NCBI GenBank assembly: GCA_039931675.1
Contig: JBDTRM010000285.1
Coordinates: 19,518-83,517 of the forward strand
Source: JAEUTH01 sp039931675
GTDB taxonomy: Bacteria > Bacteroidota > Bacteroidia > AKYH767-A > OLB10
DNA length: 64,000 nucleotides
Direction of reading: 5' to 3'
This document shows positions 19,450-28,067 of the stretch, in pieces. The notes under the pieces are model-generated. The model was not told the DNA's origin and searched no databases. It saw only the letters and a list, made by a program, of their open reading frames with translations. Position numbers and translations under genes: made by a program. Within the stretch, counting starts at the first letter, position 1. Every line of letters starts with the position of its first letter.

Positions 19450-21045
19450 ATGAAAAAAATTAAAGTTTTTTTAATCGCTGCATTTGTAAGTTCATCTTCA
19501 CTGTATGCTCAAACTATCCAGGACGGATTAAAGGCATTAGATAATGACCAGTTTGCTAAAGCGAAATCAATCTTTCAGTCAATGCTTACCGGTAAACCCG
19601 AAGTCAGTGCAGAGGCCTATTACCACCTTGCTGGTTGCTATTTTAAAACTGAAAAAAAGGATTCTGCAGAAATTGTTGTAAATAAAATGATGACTGCATT
19701 TCCGGCCAATCCACTTAGCAAGGTTGCTTTAGGCCGTTTAGCCCTGGCCAATAAAAATCAAAATGCTGCAAAAGCCGCTTTTGATGAAGCTTTAAAAATT
19801 TCAATTAATAAAGATGCTAAGGTGATGCAATACATTGCCGAAGCGTATCTCACTGCTGAAGATCCTGATGGACCAGCGGCATTACAGGCATTAACTCCTG
19901 CAACTAAAATTGACGCAAAAAATCCTGAGCTGTGTATTTTAACCGGTGATGCTTATAAGTTAGACCAGAGCGCAGGCGGACAAGCAGTAACCAACTATGA
20001 AAAAGTACTCGACATGAACGTGCTCCAGGCAAAAGCAAACCAACGTATTGGCGTTATATATACGCAGGCACGCAATTTTCAAAGTTCTTCTGATGCATTT
20101 GAGAAATCTCTTGCAGCAGATGCCAACTATGCACCTGCTTACCGCGATTATGCTATGCTTAATTACAATTTTAAGCGCTTTCAGAAGGCTCGCGAATTGT
20201 ATGAAAAATATTTGTCAATGGCTGATACTACTGAGCTTTCGCTCACCCGCTACGTTTATATTCTTTTCTTAGTGAAAGATTATCAAAAAGCAACTGATGA
20301 AATTAATGAGCTTAAAAAGATGGATGCTTCCAATAACCTTCTCAACAGGTTACTTGCATATTCATATTCAGAGCAGAAGAAAGATTCAATTGGTCTGATT
20401 TATATGAATTTGTTTTTGAGCAGGGCAGATAGTTCAAAGATAATCCCGCTTGATTATAAATATTATGGTCACATGTTATCGCAAACAGGACAAGATTCAT
20501 TAGGAATTTTGTATTTACGTAAAGCATTAGCTTTTGATTCAACTGATGTTGATGTTTTACAGGATTTGGGTGTAGCCCTTAACCGAGTGAAAGATTATTG
20601 CGGGGCAGCGGCAGTTTTGCAATCTAAAGTAAACAATTCAAAAACACCATCGGCTTTAGATTATTATCTCCTTTCAAAGGCATATTATTTTTGTAAGGAT
20701 TATGTCAATGCAGATAGCGCTGCAATTAAAATTATTGAAAAGAAACCTGACAATTATCTCGGTTATTTCTGGAGAGGCAGGGCAAATTCAAAGCTTCATC
20801 CCGATACGATTGATATAGCTTTTCCTTTTTATATGCAGGTGACTCAAATATCGGAAGATACCTCGAAAAAAGCTCCTGATACAAAGGACCTGTTGGAGGC
20901 TTACGATGTTTTGTCAACCACCTACATTCAAAAAGATGATAAAGCTAATGCACGAAAAGCACTGAATAGAATTATTGCTCTTGACCCCGATGATAAATAC
21001 GGTTATTTAAAAAGAGCTAAAGATTATCTTGAAAGACTCAAATAA
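19450..21045 (+). CDS. Secreted tetratricopeptide-repeat protein
   Basis: The 531-residue protein has a signal peptide (KKIKVFLIAAFVSSSSLYAQ), then helical TPR units throughout (for example AEAYYHLAGCYFKTEKKDSA, AYRDYAMLNYNFKRFQKARE, YLLSKAYYFCKDYVNADSA). Likely a periplasmic scaffold. It follows the TonB/PstS cluster on the same strand, in the position where such clusters often carry a TPR gene. It is followed by a terminator. No enzyme motif is visible. Confidence 0.85.
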   Translation: MKKIKVFLIAAFVSSSSLYAQTIQDGLKALDNDQFAKAKSIFQSMLTGKPEVSAEAYYHLAGCYFKTEKKDSAEIVVNKMMTAFPANPLSKVALGRLALANKNQNAAKAAFDEALKISINKDAKVMQYIAEAYLTAEDPDGPAALQALTPATKIDAKNPELCILTGDAYKLDQSAGGQAVTNYEKVLDMNVLQAKANQRIGVIYTQARNFQSSSDAFEKSLAADANYAPAYRDYAMLNYNFKRFQKARELYEKYLSMADTTELSLTRYVYILFLVKDYQKATDEINELKKMDASNNLLNRLLAYSYSEQKKDSIGLIYMNLFLSRADSSKIIPLDYKYYGHMLSQTGQDSLGILYLRKALAFDSTDVDVLQDLGVALNRVKDYCGAAAVLQSKVNNSKTPSALDYYLLSKAYYFCKDYVNADSAAIKIIEKKPDNYLGYFWRGRANSKLHPDTIDIAFPFYMQVTQISEDTSKKAPDTKDLLEAYDVLSTTYIQKDDKANARKALNRIIALDPDDKYGYLKRAKDYLERLK

Positions 21046-21072
21046 AAATATTTAAGAATCGAAAGAAAAAAT

Positions 21073-21098
21073 GCCTCGTGTTTTACGGGGCTTTTTTT
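21073..21098 (+). terminator. Rho-independent terminator after the TPR gene
   Basis: GCCTCGT (21073-21079) pairs with ACGGGGC (21085-21091, one G-T pair) over a five-base loop, followed by a run of T. It closes the TonB-system gene cluster. Confidence 0.85.
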
Positions 21099-21145
21099 TG
21101 ATCGCTCCAAGGCTGATGTTAATGAGTAGGCTATAGTTTTAAAAT

Positions 21146-21176
21146 AAGTAGGACAGATTGCTAATCTGTCCTACTT
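21146..21176. repeat. Perfect 14-bp hairpin AAGTAGGACAGATT
   Basis: AAGTAGGACAGATT (21146-21159) and AATCTGTCCTACTT (21163-21176) enclose three bases. It is a REP-like palindrome rather than a terminator, since no T-run follows. It lies between the TPR gene and the histidine kinase gene. Confidence 0.8.
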
Positions 21177-21291
21177 ACCCTCGCTTGAATAAATTCAATA
21201 CTCAATTTATTCTAACCAGACTCCTGAAATCAAGTCAAAAGGTGGCTTTAAATTCATTAGATTACATTTACATTTTTACAAATATTGAATA

Positions 21292-22506
21292 ATGCATAAC
21301 AGCCAACACTCATCTGAATCAGAACAACAAGAATTAGAGCGTGTTGAAAATCTCAGGCAGGTTAACATACAACTTGCACAGGCACAGCAGATAGCTCATA
21401 TAGGTAGCTGGCAGTGGGATGTTGCTGAAAATAAAATTAACTGGTCAGATGAGTTATATAGAATAAATGGCTTGTCAAAAAATGCCTTTACCCCTGAATA
21501 TGAAAGTTACCTCAATTGCAGTCATCCTGACGACAGGGAATTAGTTAACCAAACTATGCAGAAGGCTTACGTTAATCATCAGCCATTCAGTTTTCTTCAC
21601 CGCATTATCAGGCCCGATGGTGAAGAGCGGTTCATTCATTCACGTGGCGAAGTTTTTACTGATGATAAAAAAGCTACTATTAAAATGACAGGCACTGCCC
21701 AGGATGTTACTGAGGAAAAGCAAGCAGCACTTCATTTAGTTCAATTAAATAAACAACTCCTCGAGCGAAACAACGAGCTTTTGCGCAGTAATACTGAACT
21801 TGCATCATTCAGTTATGTGGCGAGTCACGATTTGCAGGAACCGCTTCGCAAGATCAAGGCATTCTTGAGCCGCATTCTTGATAAAGAAGAACAAATATTT
21901 TCATCCACCACTAAAGATTATTTTAACCGCATTACCACAGCAGCTTCGCGAATGCAAAATCTTATTGAAGCATTACTCAGCTATTCGCGCACCAATACTT
22001 CTGAAATTGATTTCAAACCTACCGACCTCAATATACTTATTGAAGAAGTGCTGCTTAACCTACAGGACACCATAGAAGAAAAAAGGGCAATCATTACATT
22101 AGCGCCTTTACCGGTATTAAATATTATCCCGCTACAGTTTCATCAATTGCTTACCAACATTATTTCTAATGCAATCAAATACTCACGGCTGGATATGCAA
22201 TTGCAGATAAATATTACTGCCGTTATAATTGCTGCAAAAGAAATTAAAACTGAACCTGCCCTGGCAAATGAAAAGTATTGGAAAATAAGTATTGCCGATA
22301 ATGGTATCGGTTTTGAACAACAGTATGAACATAAAATCTTTGAACTTTTTCAGCGTCTTCATGGAAAATCAGAATACACCGGCACAGGTATAGGCCTTGC
22401 CATCTGCAAAAAAATAATGCAAAACCACAGCGGATTTATTAATGCAACCGGGCAGCCCGGCATTGGCGCCACCTTCAATATTTATCTCCCATTAATTGCC
22501 TTATAA
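21292..22506 (+). CDS. Cytosolic PAS-domain sensor histidine kinase
   Basis: In this 404-residue protein, a PAS fold with a PAC tail (about 28-142, AHIGSWQWDVAENKINW, GTAQDVTEEK) leads through a coiled coil to the HisKA H-box (SHDLQEPLRK, His179). An HATPase domain follows (N box NAIKYS, DNGIGFE, GTGIGLAICKK). No membrane helix, so the signal is probably intracellular. Its stop codon lies directly before the ATG of a receiver gene, so the two probably form a phosphorelay pair. The H-box with QEP belongs to the phytochrome-like kinase subgroup. Confidence 0.9.
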   Translation: MHNSQHSSESEQQELERVENLRQVNIQLAQAQQIAHIGSWQWDVAENKINWSDELYRINGLSKNAFTPEYESYLNCSHPDDRELVNQTMQKAYVNHQPFSFLHRIIRPDGEERFIHSRGEVFTDDKKATIKMTGTAQDVTEEKQAALHLVQLNKQLLERNNELLRSNTELASFSYVASHDLQEPLRKIKAFLSRILDKEEQIFSSTTKDYFNRITTAASRMQNLIEALLSYSRTNTSEIDFKPTDLNILIEEVLLNLQDTIEEKRAIITLAPLPVLNIIPLQFHQLLTNIISNAIKYSRLDMQLQINITAVIIAAKEIKTEPALANEKYWKISIADNGIGFEQQYEHKIFELFQRLHGKSEYTGTGIGLAICKKIMQNHSGFINATGQPGIGATFNIYLPLIAL

Positions 22507-22507
22507 C

Positions 22508-22897
22508 ATGTACAACAAAAAGATATTACTCGTAGATGATGATGCTGACGATCAACTGCTGTTTATGGATGCCGTGCAGGAAGTTGACATGATGCTGCAA
22601 TGTGAAATAGCAAACAATGGCATTGAGGCGCTCCATCACCTGCATAAAATGCCACCGCCACCGGTTATCATTTTTCTTGATCTCAATATGCCGCTCATGA
22701 ATGGTTTTGAATGTCTTGAAACAATAAGAAAAGAAAAACGATTCAGTGGAATTCCTGTTATCATTTTCACTACCTCAAACAACCCGGCTGACCATGAACG
22801 TGCCAAAAAGCTTGGCGCAAATGATTTTTTTACAAAAACTGCTGACTTCAAAGAATTAAAAGCCAAGCTGCACCAGTTTTTAAAAACAGAGTCTTAA
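22508..22897 (+). CDS. Single-domain response regulator (Rcp1-like)
   Basis: A 129-residue stand-alone receiver: acidic pair in VDDDADD, phospho-acceptor Asp58 (IIFLDLNMP), Thr in IIFTTSN and Lys in FFTKTAD. No output domain, so it probably passes phosphate on or acts by binding partners. The start at 22508 sits one base after the kinase stop, implying translational coupling with the histidine kinase upstream. It is related in form to the receiver at 48327. Confidence 0.9.
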   Translation: MYNKKILLVDDDADDQLLFMDAVQEVDMMLQCEIANNGIEALHHLHKMPPPPVIIFLDLNMPLMNGFECLETIRKEKRFSGIPVIIFTTSNNPADHERAKKLGANDFFTKTADFKELKAKLHQFLKTES

Positions 22898-22955
22898 AAT
22901 GTTCGGATGGTGAGAATTGAATTTTTTTTCGTGCTGAATCAAACAACATAACCTG

Positions 22956-23570
22956 GTGAAAAAATACGAAACAATAATTTTTGATTTAGGAAAAGTAGTT
23001 TTTGATCTTTCGTTTGACAGAACTTTTCAGTTTTGGGCAACTGCTTCAGGCAATCATTTTGACGACATTAAAAGTAAGTTTCACTTTGACGAATTCTTTG
23101 ACAAATTTGAGAGAAGTGAAATTTCACCAGAACAATTCAGAACTGAAATTTCGCAACGCCTCAGCTTAAAACTTATTGACGAAGATTTTGATAAAGGTTG
23201 GTGCGACTTATATCTTGACACTTACAACGGCATTGACAAGCTGCTAACGAATTTAAAACGCAATCACAAACTTGTTGCATTGACCAACACAAATATAATT
23301 CATGACAGGGTTTGGAAAGTAAAGTATGCTGATACTTTGCGGCACTTTGAAAAAATATTTTGTTCTCACGAAATCAAAACAATAAAGCCAGAGAAAAAAG
23401 CATATCAAATTGTGCTCGACTATTTGCAATTAAAACCGCAACAAGCAATTTTTCTTGACGACAACATTGATAATATAAAGGCTGCAGCAGAACTTGGTAT
23501 CTCAACAATTTGGGTGACATCGCAATTACAGATGATTGACCAGTTAAGAAAAAACGGACTTCTATACTAA
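22956..23570 (+). CDS. HAD-family hydrolase (HAD-IA, YihX-like)
   Basis: The 204-residue protein starts at a GTG (22956) because no ATG precedes motif I. Motif I is FDLGKVVFDL with nucleophile Asp10, motif II is ALTNTN, motif III is the lysine in KPEKKAYQ, and motif IV is FLDDNIDNI. Members remove phosphate from small sugar or nucleotide phosphates; the substrate is not predictable here. The gene converges with the universal stress gene across a copy of the nested-palindrome element. Confidence 0.82.
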   Translation: MKKYETIIFDLGKVVFDLSFDRTFQFWATASGNHFDDIKSKFHFDEFFDKFERSEISPEQFRTEISQRLSLKLIDEDFDKGWCDLYLDTYNGIDKLLTNLKRNHKLVALTNTNIIHDRVWKVKYADTLRHFEKIFCSHEIKTIKPEKKAYQIVLDYLQLKPQQAIFLDDNIDNIKAAAELGISTIWVTSQLQMIDQLRKNGLLY

Positions 23571-23628
23571 AAACGGGATAAATTAGTACACCCTTAAACC
23601 TTATCCCGATGGCTATCGCGATAACCCA

Positions 23629-23734
23629 AAACTTAGTAGAAAATCAACAGCAAACTCAATACTTTATTACCTTATTTTCTCAGAAAAATAATATGGTTGT
23701 TATTGAAGGCAGTATGTTTCTACTAAGGTTTTTT
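23629..23734. repeat. Nested-palindrome element, copy A
   Basis: The outer arm ACTTAGTAGAAA (23631-23642) faces TTTCTACTAAGG (23717-23728). A degenerate inner stem (TTATTACCTTATTTT against AAAATAATATGG) lies between. The 3' flank is a T-run. It occupies the gap between two convergent genes. Its right half is almost identical, in reverse orientation, to the left half of copy C. A CCCGATGGCTATCGCGAT palindrome precedes it. Confidence 0.75.
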
Positions 23735-23873
23735 AGCAGAATTTTCAGAAAAATTAATAGTACTTTTTTATCCCATTTGTAGTATAACTTGAAACTACAT
23801 CACTTGATTAGAAGAGCCGGACCGCTTACTGTAAAAAACGAAAATTTATATGAATCATTTTTTTTTGTGCATT

Positions 23874-24704
23874 TTATGCATGTAATATCAGCATAGGATA
23901 ATTTTCTAAAGCAGTCAGATATTTAATTAAATTTTTGTGAAACAAGCTGTATAAAAATCCTTGTTCTTTGAAACTCACCGCAAGCATATCTGCTTGAGTT
24001 TTAATCATGAAATTGTCTAATGCGTCAGCTCCGTTATAACTGATGATTCTTTCGAAGGTTATTTTGCCGGTATCATTCAGGGCTTCTTTCGTTAAATTGC
24101 AAAAGGCTTGATAAGATTCAAGACTCTGAGTTGTATCTTTTTCGCTGATGTGAATAACACGCAATTGCAGATTAAAAACTTCACTGAATTCTTTCAATTG
24201 TTTAAGTAATAATTCATCACCTTTATTATAATCGGAAGCAAATACAATATTGCTGAGTTCATTGTAAATTGATCCGTCAGGAATAATCAAAACCGGAACT
24301 GTTGTTTTTTTTGCAACCCTGTAACTGTGTGTGCCCAAATAAAACTGGTTAAGGTTATCTACCCCGTTAGTTCCTATTATTATAAGATCAAATTTATCCG
24401 ATTCGTCAGCAACAATATTTTCAAACGAACCCATTGTTGGAATAATCTCATAATTAACCGAAACATTAAAAGTTTTATTGATCTCGGTACAATACTCCTT
24501 CATTCGCTCTGCGGTAACTTTAGCTTCCTGCGCTGATTCGCGTTCTCCACCTGTAAACAGGCTTACGCCTTCACCCATGTAGATATGCTGAACATTAAGC
24601 ATGGTAATGGTTGAACTCATTCGCTGAGCAACTTTGGCAGCATATTCAATTGCATTTGTAGATGCATCTGAAAAATCAGTCGGGCATAATATTTTTTTTA
24701 TCAT
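23874..24704 (-). CDS. Universal stress protein, tandem UspA domains
   Basis: The 276-residue protein has two UspA folds (1-139 and about 146-276). The first keeps the ATP-binding pattern G-x2-G-x9-G-[ST] (GTNGVDNLNQFYLGTHS); the second lacks it. Tandem USPs of this size are common in Bacteroidota. Role: stress tolerance, mechanism not defined. It is divergent from the pseudo-receiver gene across a 230-base intergenic region. Confidence 0.88.
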   Translation of the reverse strand: MIKKILCPTDFSDASTNAIEYAAKVAQRMSSTITMLNVQHIYMGEGVSLFTGGERESAQEAKVTAERMKEYCTEINKTFNVSVNYEIIPTMGSFENIVADESDKFDLIIIGTNGVDNLNQFYLGTHSYRVAKKTTVPVLIIPDGSIYNELSNIVFASDYNKGDELLLKQLKEFSEVFNLQLRVIHISEKDTTQSLESYQAFCNLTKEALNDTGKITFERIISYNGADALDNFMIKTQADMLAVSFKEQGFLYSLFHKNLIKYLTALENYPMLILHA

Positions 24705-24911
24705 TTGAATTTATTTTTGATCGTTGTAAAAGTAGAAGAAAATAAAATAGATTTATTATAATATGAAGTACCCTGCTACGTGGCAAAAGTCGTTCATCAG
24801 GCAGAAAATAATGACTTCAAAGCTCCCTGAATATAAAGACACCGATGAAAATCATGACATAATCCTCTTTTTACAATGATTGTTATCATGGTTAACTTTT
24901 TTTATTAAGCA

Positions 24912-24919
24912 TAATTTTG
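24912..24919 (+). promoter_or_regulatory. Candidate -7 element (TAATTTTG)
   Basis: TAATTTTG matches TAnnTTTG and lies 15 bases before the ATG of the pseudo-receiver gene. No TTG lies at the ideal distance. Confidence 0.35.
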
Positions 24920-24934
24920 ATTGAAATTTATTAG

Positions 24935-25309
24935 ATGAAAACTGTTTTGGTAATTGATGATATTCTTGAGATGCGTGAAAACATCGCTGAAATTCTTGAA
25001 CTTGCCGGATATATTGTGTTGACTGCTGAAAATAAAGGGAACGGAATTGATATGGCTTTAAACTCTAAATCCGATTTAATTATTTGTCATATCAATAAGC
25101 CCGAAACGGATGGATTTGAAGTACTGCAAAAAGTGAGAACAAATAAAAAAACAAAAAAAATTCCCTTTTTATTAGTTACAGCTAATCCTGAAAACCGGGA
25201 AAAATTAAAAGATATGCACCTTAGTGCCGATTCATATATTGTTAAACCTTTTGATGCAAATGAGTTGCGAAACATCGTTGCTGAAAAAGTAAAGAGCGTG
25301 GTTCATTGA
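24935..25309 (+). CDS. Receiver-domain protein lacking the phospho-acceptor aspartate
   Basis: The 124-residue protein spans a complete CheY-like fold. The acidic pair (VIDDILE, Asp8/Asp9), Thr82 (LLVTAN) and Lys104 (IVKPFD) are all present. At the phosphorylation site the sequence reads IICHINKPETDG, so position 52 is His (codon CAT, 25088-25090), where family members have Asp (GAT). This would be a pseudo-receiver that cannot be phosphorylated in the usual way. A single-base sequencing error is the alternative. Confidence 0.85.
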   Translation: MKTVLVIDDILEMRENIAEILELAGYIVLTAENKGNGIDMALNSKSDLIICHINKPETDGFEVLQKVRTNKKTKKIPFLLVTANPENREKLKDMHLSADSYIVKPFDANELRNIVAEKVKSVVH

Positions 25310-25414
25310 AAATACAAATTTAAGCATCATAGAAACACAAATTAACCAATAGCATTTTCTCATTTTTGTTACCGTGGCACAAATTTTTAGTGAATAAAGG
25401 TAAAAGCAAACAAA

Positions 25415-25600
25415 ATGAAAGCAATGGAAATAAAAGTCTTGGTAGCCCAAGATGAAATTGAGAAAAAAAGTAGGAACCTCCATGAACAATTATCTGATAA
25501 AGAAAATGCATTTCACAATATGCGAAATGAAAAAATGATTGAGCGGCATAAAAAGGATTGGGATATAAATAGCTTGTATGCCTGTCTCCTTAGGATTTAA
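25415..25600 (+). CDS. Possible small hypothetical protein
   Basis: A 61-residue frame, rich in charged residues and predicted helical (AQDEIEKKSRNLHEQLSDKE), begins at an ATG 106 bases after the pseudo-receiver. No recognised domain. The hydrophilic N-terminal part looks protein-like, but the short length leaves real doubt. Confidence 0.35.
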   Translation: MKAMEIKVLVAQDEIEKKSRNLHEQLSDKENAFHNMRNEKMIERHKKDWDINSLYACLLRI

Positions 25601-25640
25601 TAGTTAACAACACTTAAATACCAGCTTGTATATACTTTAT

Positions 25641-25808
25641 AATGCGAATCAAGAGTTGGATTTGATTTTTCAGTTTGTAAGCAGAACTCTGACCCGCCAA
25701 AGGCGGGTGTACGTCTGTGTTGCTGCTTCAGGAATCCCTTTAGGTTTGGGATTCTCCAGCATCAAAGTTCCTCGAATTGTATATTATTCTCAACTCTTGA
25801 TTCGCATT
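25641..25808. repeat. 168-base MITE-like element with 18-bp terminal inverted repeats
   Basis: AATGCGAATCAAGAGTTG (25641-25658) is repeated as its exact reverse complement at 25791-25808. Inside are two more hairpins: ACCCGCC/GGCGGGT (25692-25708), and a longer one around GAATCCC/GGGATTC (25732-25754) flanked by TGCTG/CAGCA. No coding sequence inside. Form suggests a miniature non-autonomous mobile element or a composite REP structure. It lies upstream of the DNA polymerase IV gene. Confidence 0.8.
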
Positions 25809-25964
25809 TATGCTATAATCGAATTTTATAATTTGTTACTCCAGCCAATTTATTGAATCTTTTGTGTAATCATTCAATGACATAAATTATCATTAATATT
25901 GAAACCAGCATTGCAGGTTTTTATAAAAACTGCAAACAAAAAACTGCAATCGGTTAAAATTAAA

Positions 25965-27029
25965 ATGTCAGACTTTAGAAAAATAATTCATGTTGACATG
26001 GATGCTTTTTATGCTTCTGTAGAACAGCGTGATTTTCCTGGATTGATTGGAAAGCCTGTTATTGTTGGTTCACCTGAGGGTAGGGGAGTCGTGTTAACAT
26101 GCAGTTACGAAGCGCGAAGATTTGGTGTTCATTCAGCAATGCCGGGCAGAGAAGCAAAGCGATTATGTCCCGATGGAATTTTTGTTCCTCCACGTTTCCC
26201 GGTTTACAAAGAAGTTTCGCAAAAGATCCGCGAAATTTTTTTGCGTTACACTGATCTTGTAGAACCGCTTTCGCTCGATGAAGCATATCTTGATGTAACA
26301 ACAGATAAATTGAATATTGGTTCAGCAATTGAAATTGCAAAAGCTATAAGGAGCGCCATTAAAGAAGAAACAAACCTCACGGCTTCAGCAGGAGTTTCAG
26401 TAAATAAATTTGTTGCCAAGGTTGCTTCAGGAATGTTGAAGCCTGATGGCCTTACCTTTATTCCTCCTTCACGGATTGAAGCGTTCATGGAACAATTAAA
26501 GGTGAAAGATTTTCACGGTATCGGAAGAGTGACTGCTGAAAAAATGAATAAGGCAGGAATTTTTCTTGGTTTAGATTTAAAAAAACTTTCGCTTGAAGAA
26601 TTGATGTTGAATTATGGAAAGTCAGGACGATTCTATTACAACATCGTTCGTGGAATTGATGACCGCCCTGTAGAGCCGCAGCGTGAAACAAAATCAATAA
26701 GTGTTGAAGATACTTTTGCAGAAGATGTGCTCGATTTGGAAATATTAGAAAAGGAATTGGAGCGTTTATCGCAATTGCTTTTTACACGACTGCAACGCTA
26801 TGAACTTTATGGCCGGACAATCACCCTCAAAATAAAATATCACGATTTCAAAAATATCTCAAGGAGCAAAACTTTTCCTGAACATGTAAATGATCCAAAC
26901 CTGATTACAGAAACTGTTAAGTTGCTTCTTAAACAAACTGAAGCCGGTCAGAAAAAAATCCGATTGCTTGGTATCGGTGTTTCAAGTTTTGAAGATGAAA
27001 AACTGACTTCTCAACTTTCACTTTTCTGA
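25965..27029 (+). CDS. dinB: DNA polymerase IV (Y-family)
   Basis: The 354-residue protein has the Y-family active-site residues Asp11 (HVDMDAFYASVE) and Asp105/Glu106 (SLDEAYLDV). The YEARRFGV fingers motif, the helix-hairpin-helix region (FHGIGRVTAEKM) and the little-finger domain are also present. It ends in TSQLSLF, a canonical beta-clamp binding peptide. It copies damaged DNA across lesions with low fidelity. The ATG at 25965 gives the normal N-terminus; the TTG at 25899 would add a stretch not seen in the family. No SOS box could be recognised. Confidence 0.92.
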   Translation: MSDFRKIIHVDMDAFYASVEQRDFPGLIGKPVIVGSPEGRGVVLTCSYEARRFGVHSAMPGREAKRLCPDGIFVPPRFPVYKEVSQKIREIFLRYTDLVEPLSLDEAYLDVTTDKLNIGSAIEIAKAIRSAIKEETNLTASAGVSVNKFVAKVASGMLKPDGLTFIPPSRIEAFMEQLKVKDFHGIGRVTAEKMNKAGIFLGLDLKKLSLEELMLNYGKSGRFYYNIVRGIDDRPVEPQRETKSISVEDTFAEDVLDLEILEKELERLSQLLFTRLQRYELYGRTITLKIKYHDFKNISRSKTFPEHVNDPNLITETVKLLLKQTEAGQKKIRLLGIGVSSFEDEKLTSQLSLF

Positions 27030-27160
27030 TAAGCATCATTCCTATTTGAAATTAAATTCATGAGAGGAAACTTTCTTTTAGAGCCTATATTAATTTCATA
27101 AAAAAACATTCTATTACCTGTCCGCACCCTTAATCCCTATAGTGAACATCGCGCGTTTCC

Positions 27161-27181
27161 GCCCTTTAGGGTTGGGGTGAG
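27161..27181. repeat. CCCTTTAGGG-GTTGGGGTGAG repeat fragment
   Basis: The short hairpin CCCTTTAGGG (27162-27171) followed by TTGGGGTGAG has the look of the dispersed repeat whose other form is embedded in the T9SS gene at 12.5 kb. It is the only recognisable feature in the 302-base gap between dinB and msrA. Confidence 0.5.
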
Positions 27182-27331
27182 CGAGGCTCATAATTAATCT
27201 ACTGGAAATTTACACAGGCACTTAATTTATTTATAAAAAAAAATAGCATTGAATGAGAAGCAAACAAATGTCTTATTGACGACAAACTGTTTGCTAAAGA
27301 ATCTCGTAATTTGTACAAACTGAAAATAAAA

Positions 27332-27973
27332 ATGAAAAATTCACTTGCAATAATAATCACTATCGTAACGCTTGCTTCATGCGGCAATGCTCAAAATAAA
27401 ACGTCTCAGTTTCCGGCAGGAAACAAACAGCACAGCAGCAATCTTGCAGTTGCTGATTTTGCAGAAGGTTGTTTCTGGCACGCAGAAATTGTTTTTCAAA
27501 GTTTAGAAGGCGTTACTGATGCAGTTTCAGGATATGCCGGTGGAACAAATACAAAACCTGATTACGAAACTGTATGTAGCGGCACAACAGGTCACGCAGA
27601 AACTGTGCAGGTTTATTATGACCCGGATAAAATTTCTTTTGAAACATTGATAAAAGCATTTTTTACAAGTGTTGATCCAACTCAATTGAACGGGCAGGGA
27701 AATGATAGAGGTACTCAATATCGCTCCATTGCATTTTATCGCAATGAAAAAGAAAAACAAATTATCGAAAATGAAATCAAACGATTGAATCAATCAAAAA
27801 AGTATAGCGGCAAGATTGTAACCGAAGTCTTGCCATTTACTAAATTTTATCCTGCCGAAGATTATCACCAGGAGTACATACGCAACCATCCTGAAAATGG
27901 TTATGTTCAGCATGTTTCCATACCTGATTATTTAGAGTTTAGAAAAGAGTTTAACGGAAAGTTTAAGCAATGA
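27332..27973 (+). CDS. msrA: Peptide-methionine (S)-S-oxide reductase MsrA, lipoprotein form
   Basis: The 213-residue protein has a lipoprotein signal (KNSLAIIITIVTLASC, Cys17), placing it outside the cytoplasm. The MsrA domain follows, with catalytic Cys47 in FAEGCFWHAE; most MsrA proteins have GCFWG at this site, so His50 is a variation. Further family blocks are GYAGGTNTKPDYETVCSG, the YDP, FTSVDPTQLNGQGNDRGTQYRS and EDYHQEY segments. It repairs methionine sulfoxide with S stereochemistry in envelope proteins. I chose the ATG at 27332 because it gives the signal peptide. Confidence 0.9.
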   Translation: MKNSLAIIITIVTLASCGNAQNKTSQFPAGNKQHSSNLAVADFAEGCFWHAEIVFQSLEGVTDAVSGYAGGTNTKPDYETVCSGTTGHAETVQVYYDPDKISFETLIKAFFTSVDPTQLNGQGNDRGTQYRSIAFYRNEKEKQIIENEIKRLNQSKKYSGKIVTEVLPFTKFYPAEDYHQEYIRNHPENGYVQHVSIPDYLEFRKEFNGKFKQ

Positions 27974-28067
27974 ATTAATGATTTAGATTTTCCCGACCAA
28001 CTGCCTCACATGGGCGAGATTGTATAGCGTTTATAATTACGGTATGATCACAGATGAAATCAGTTTA

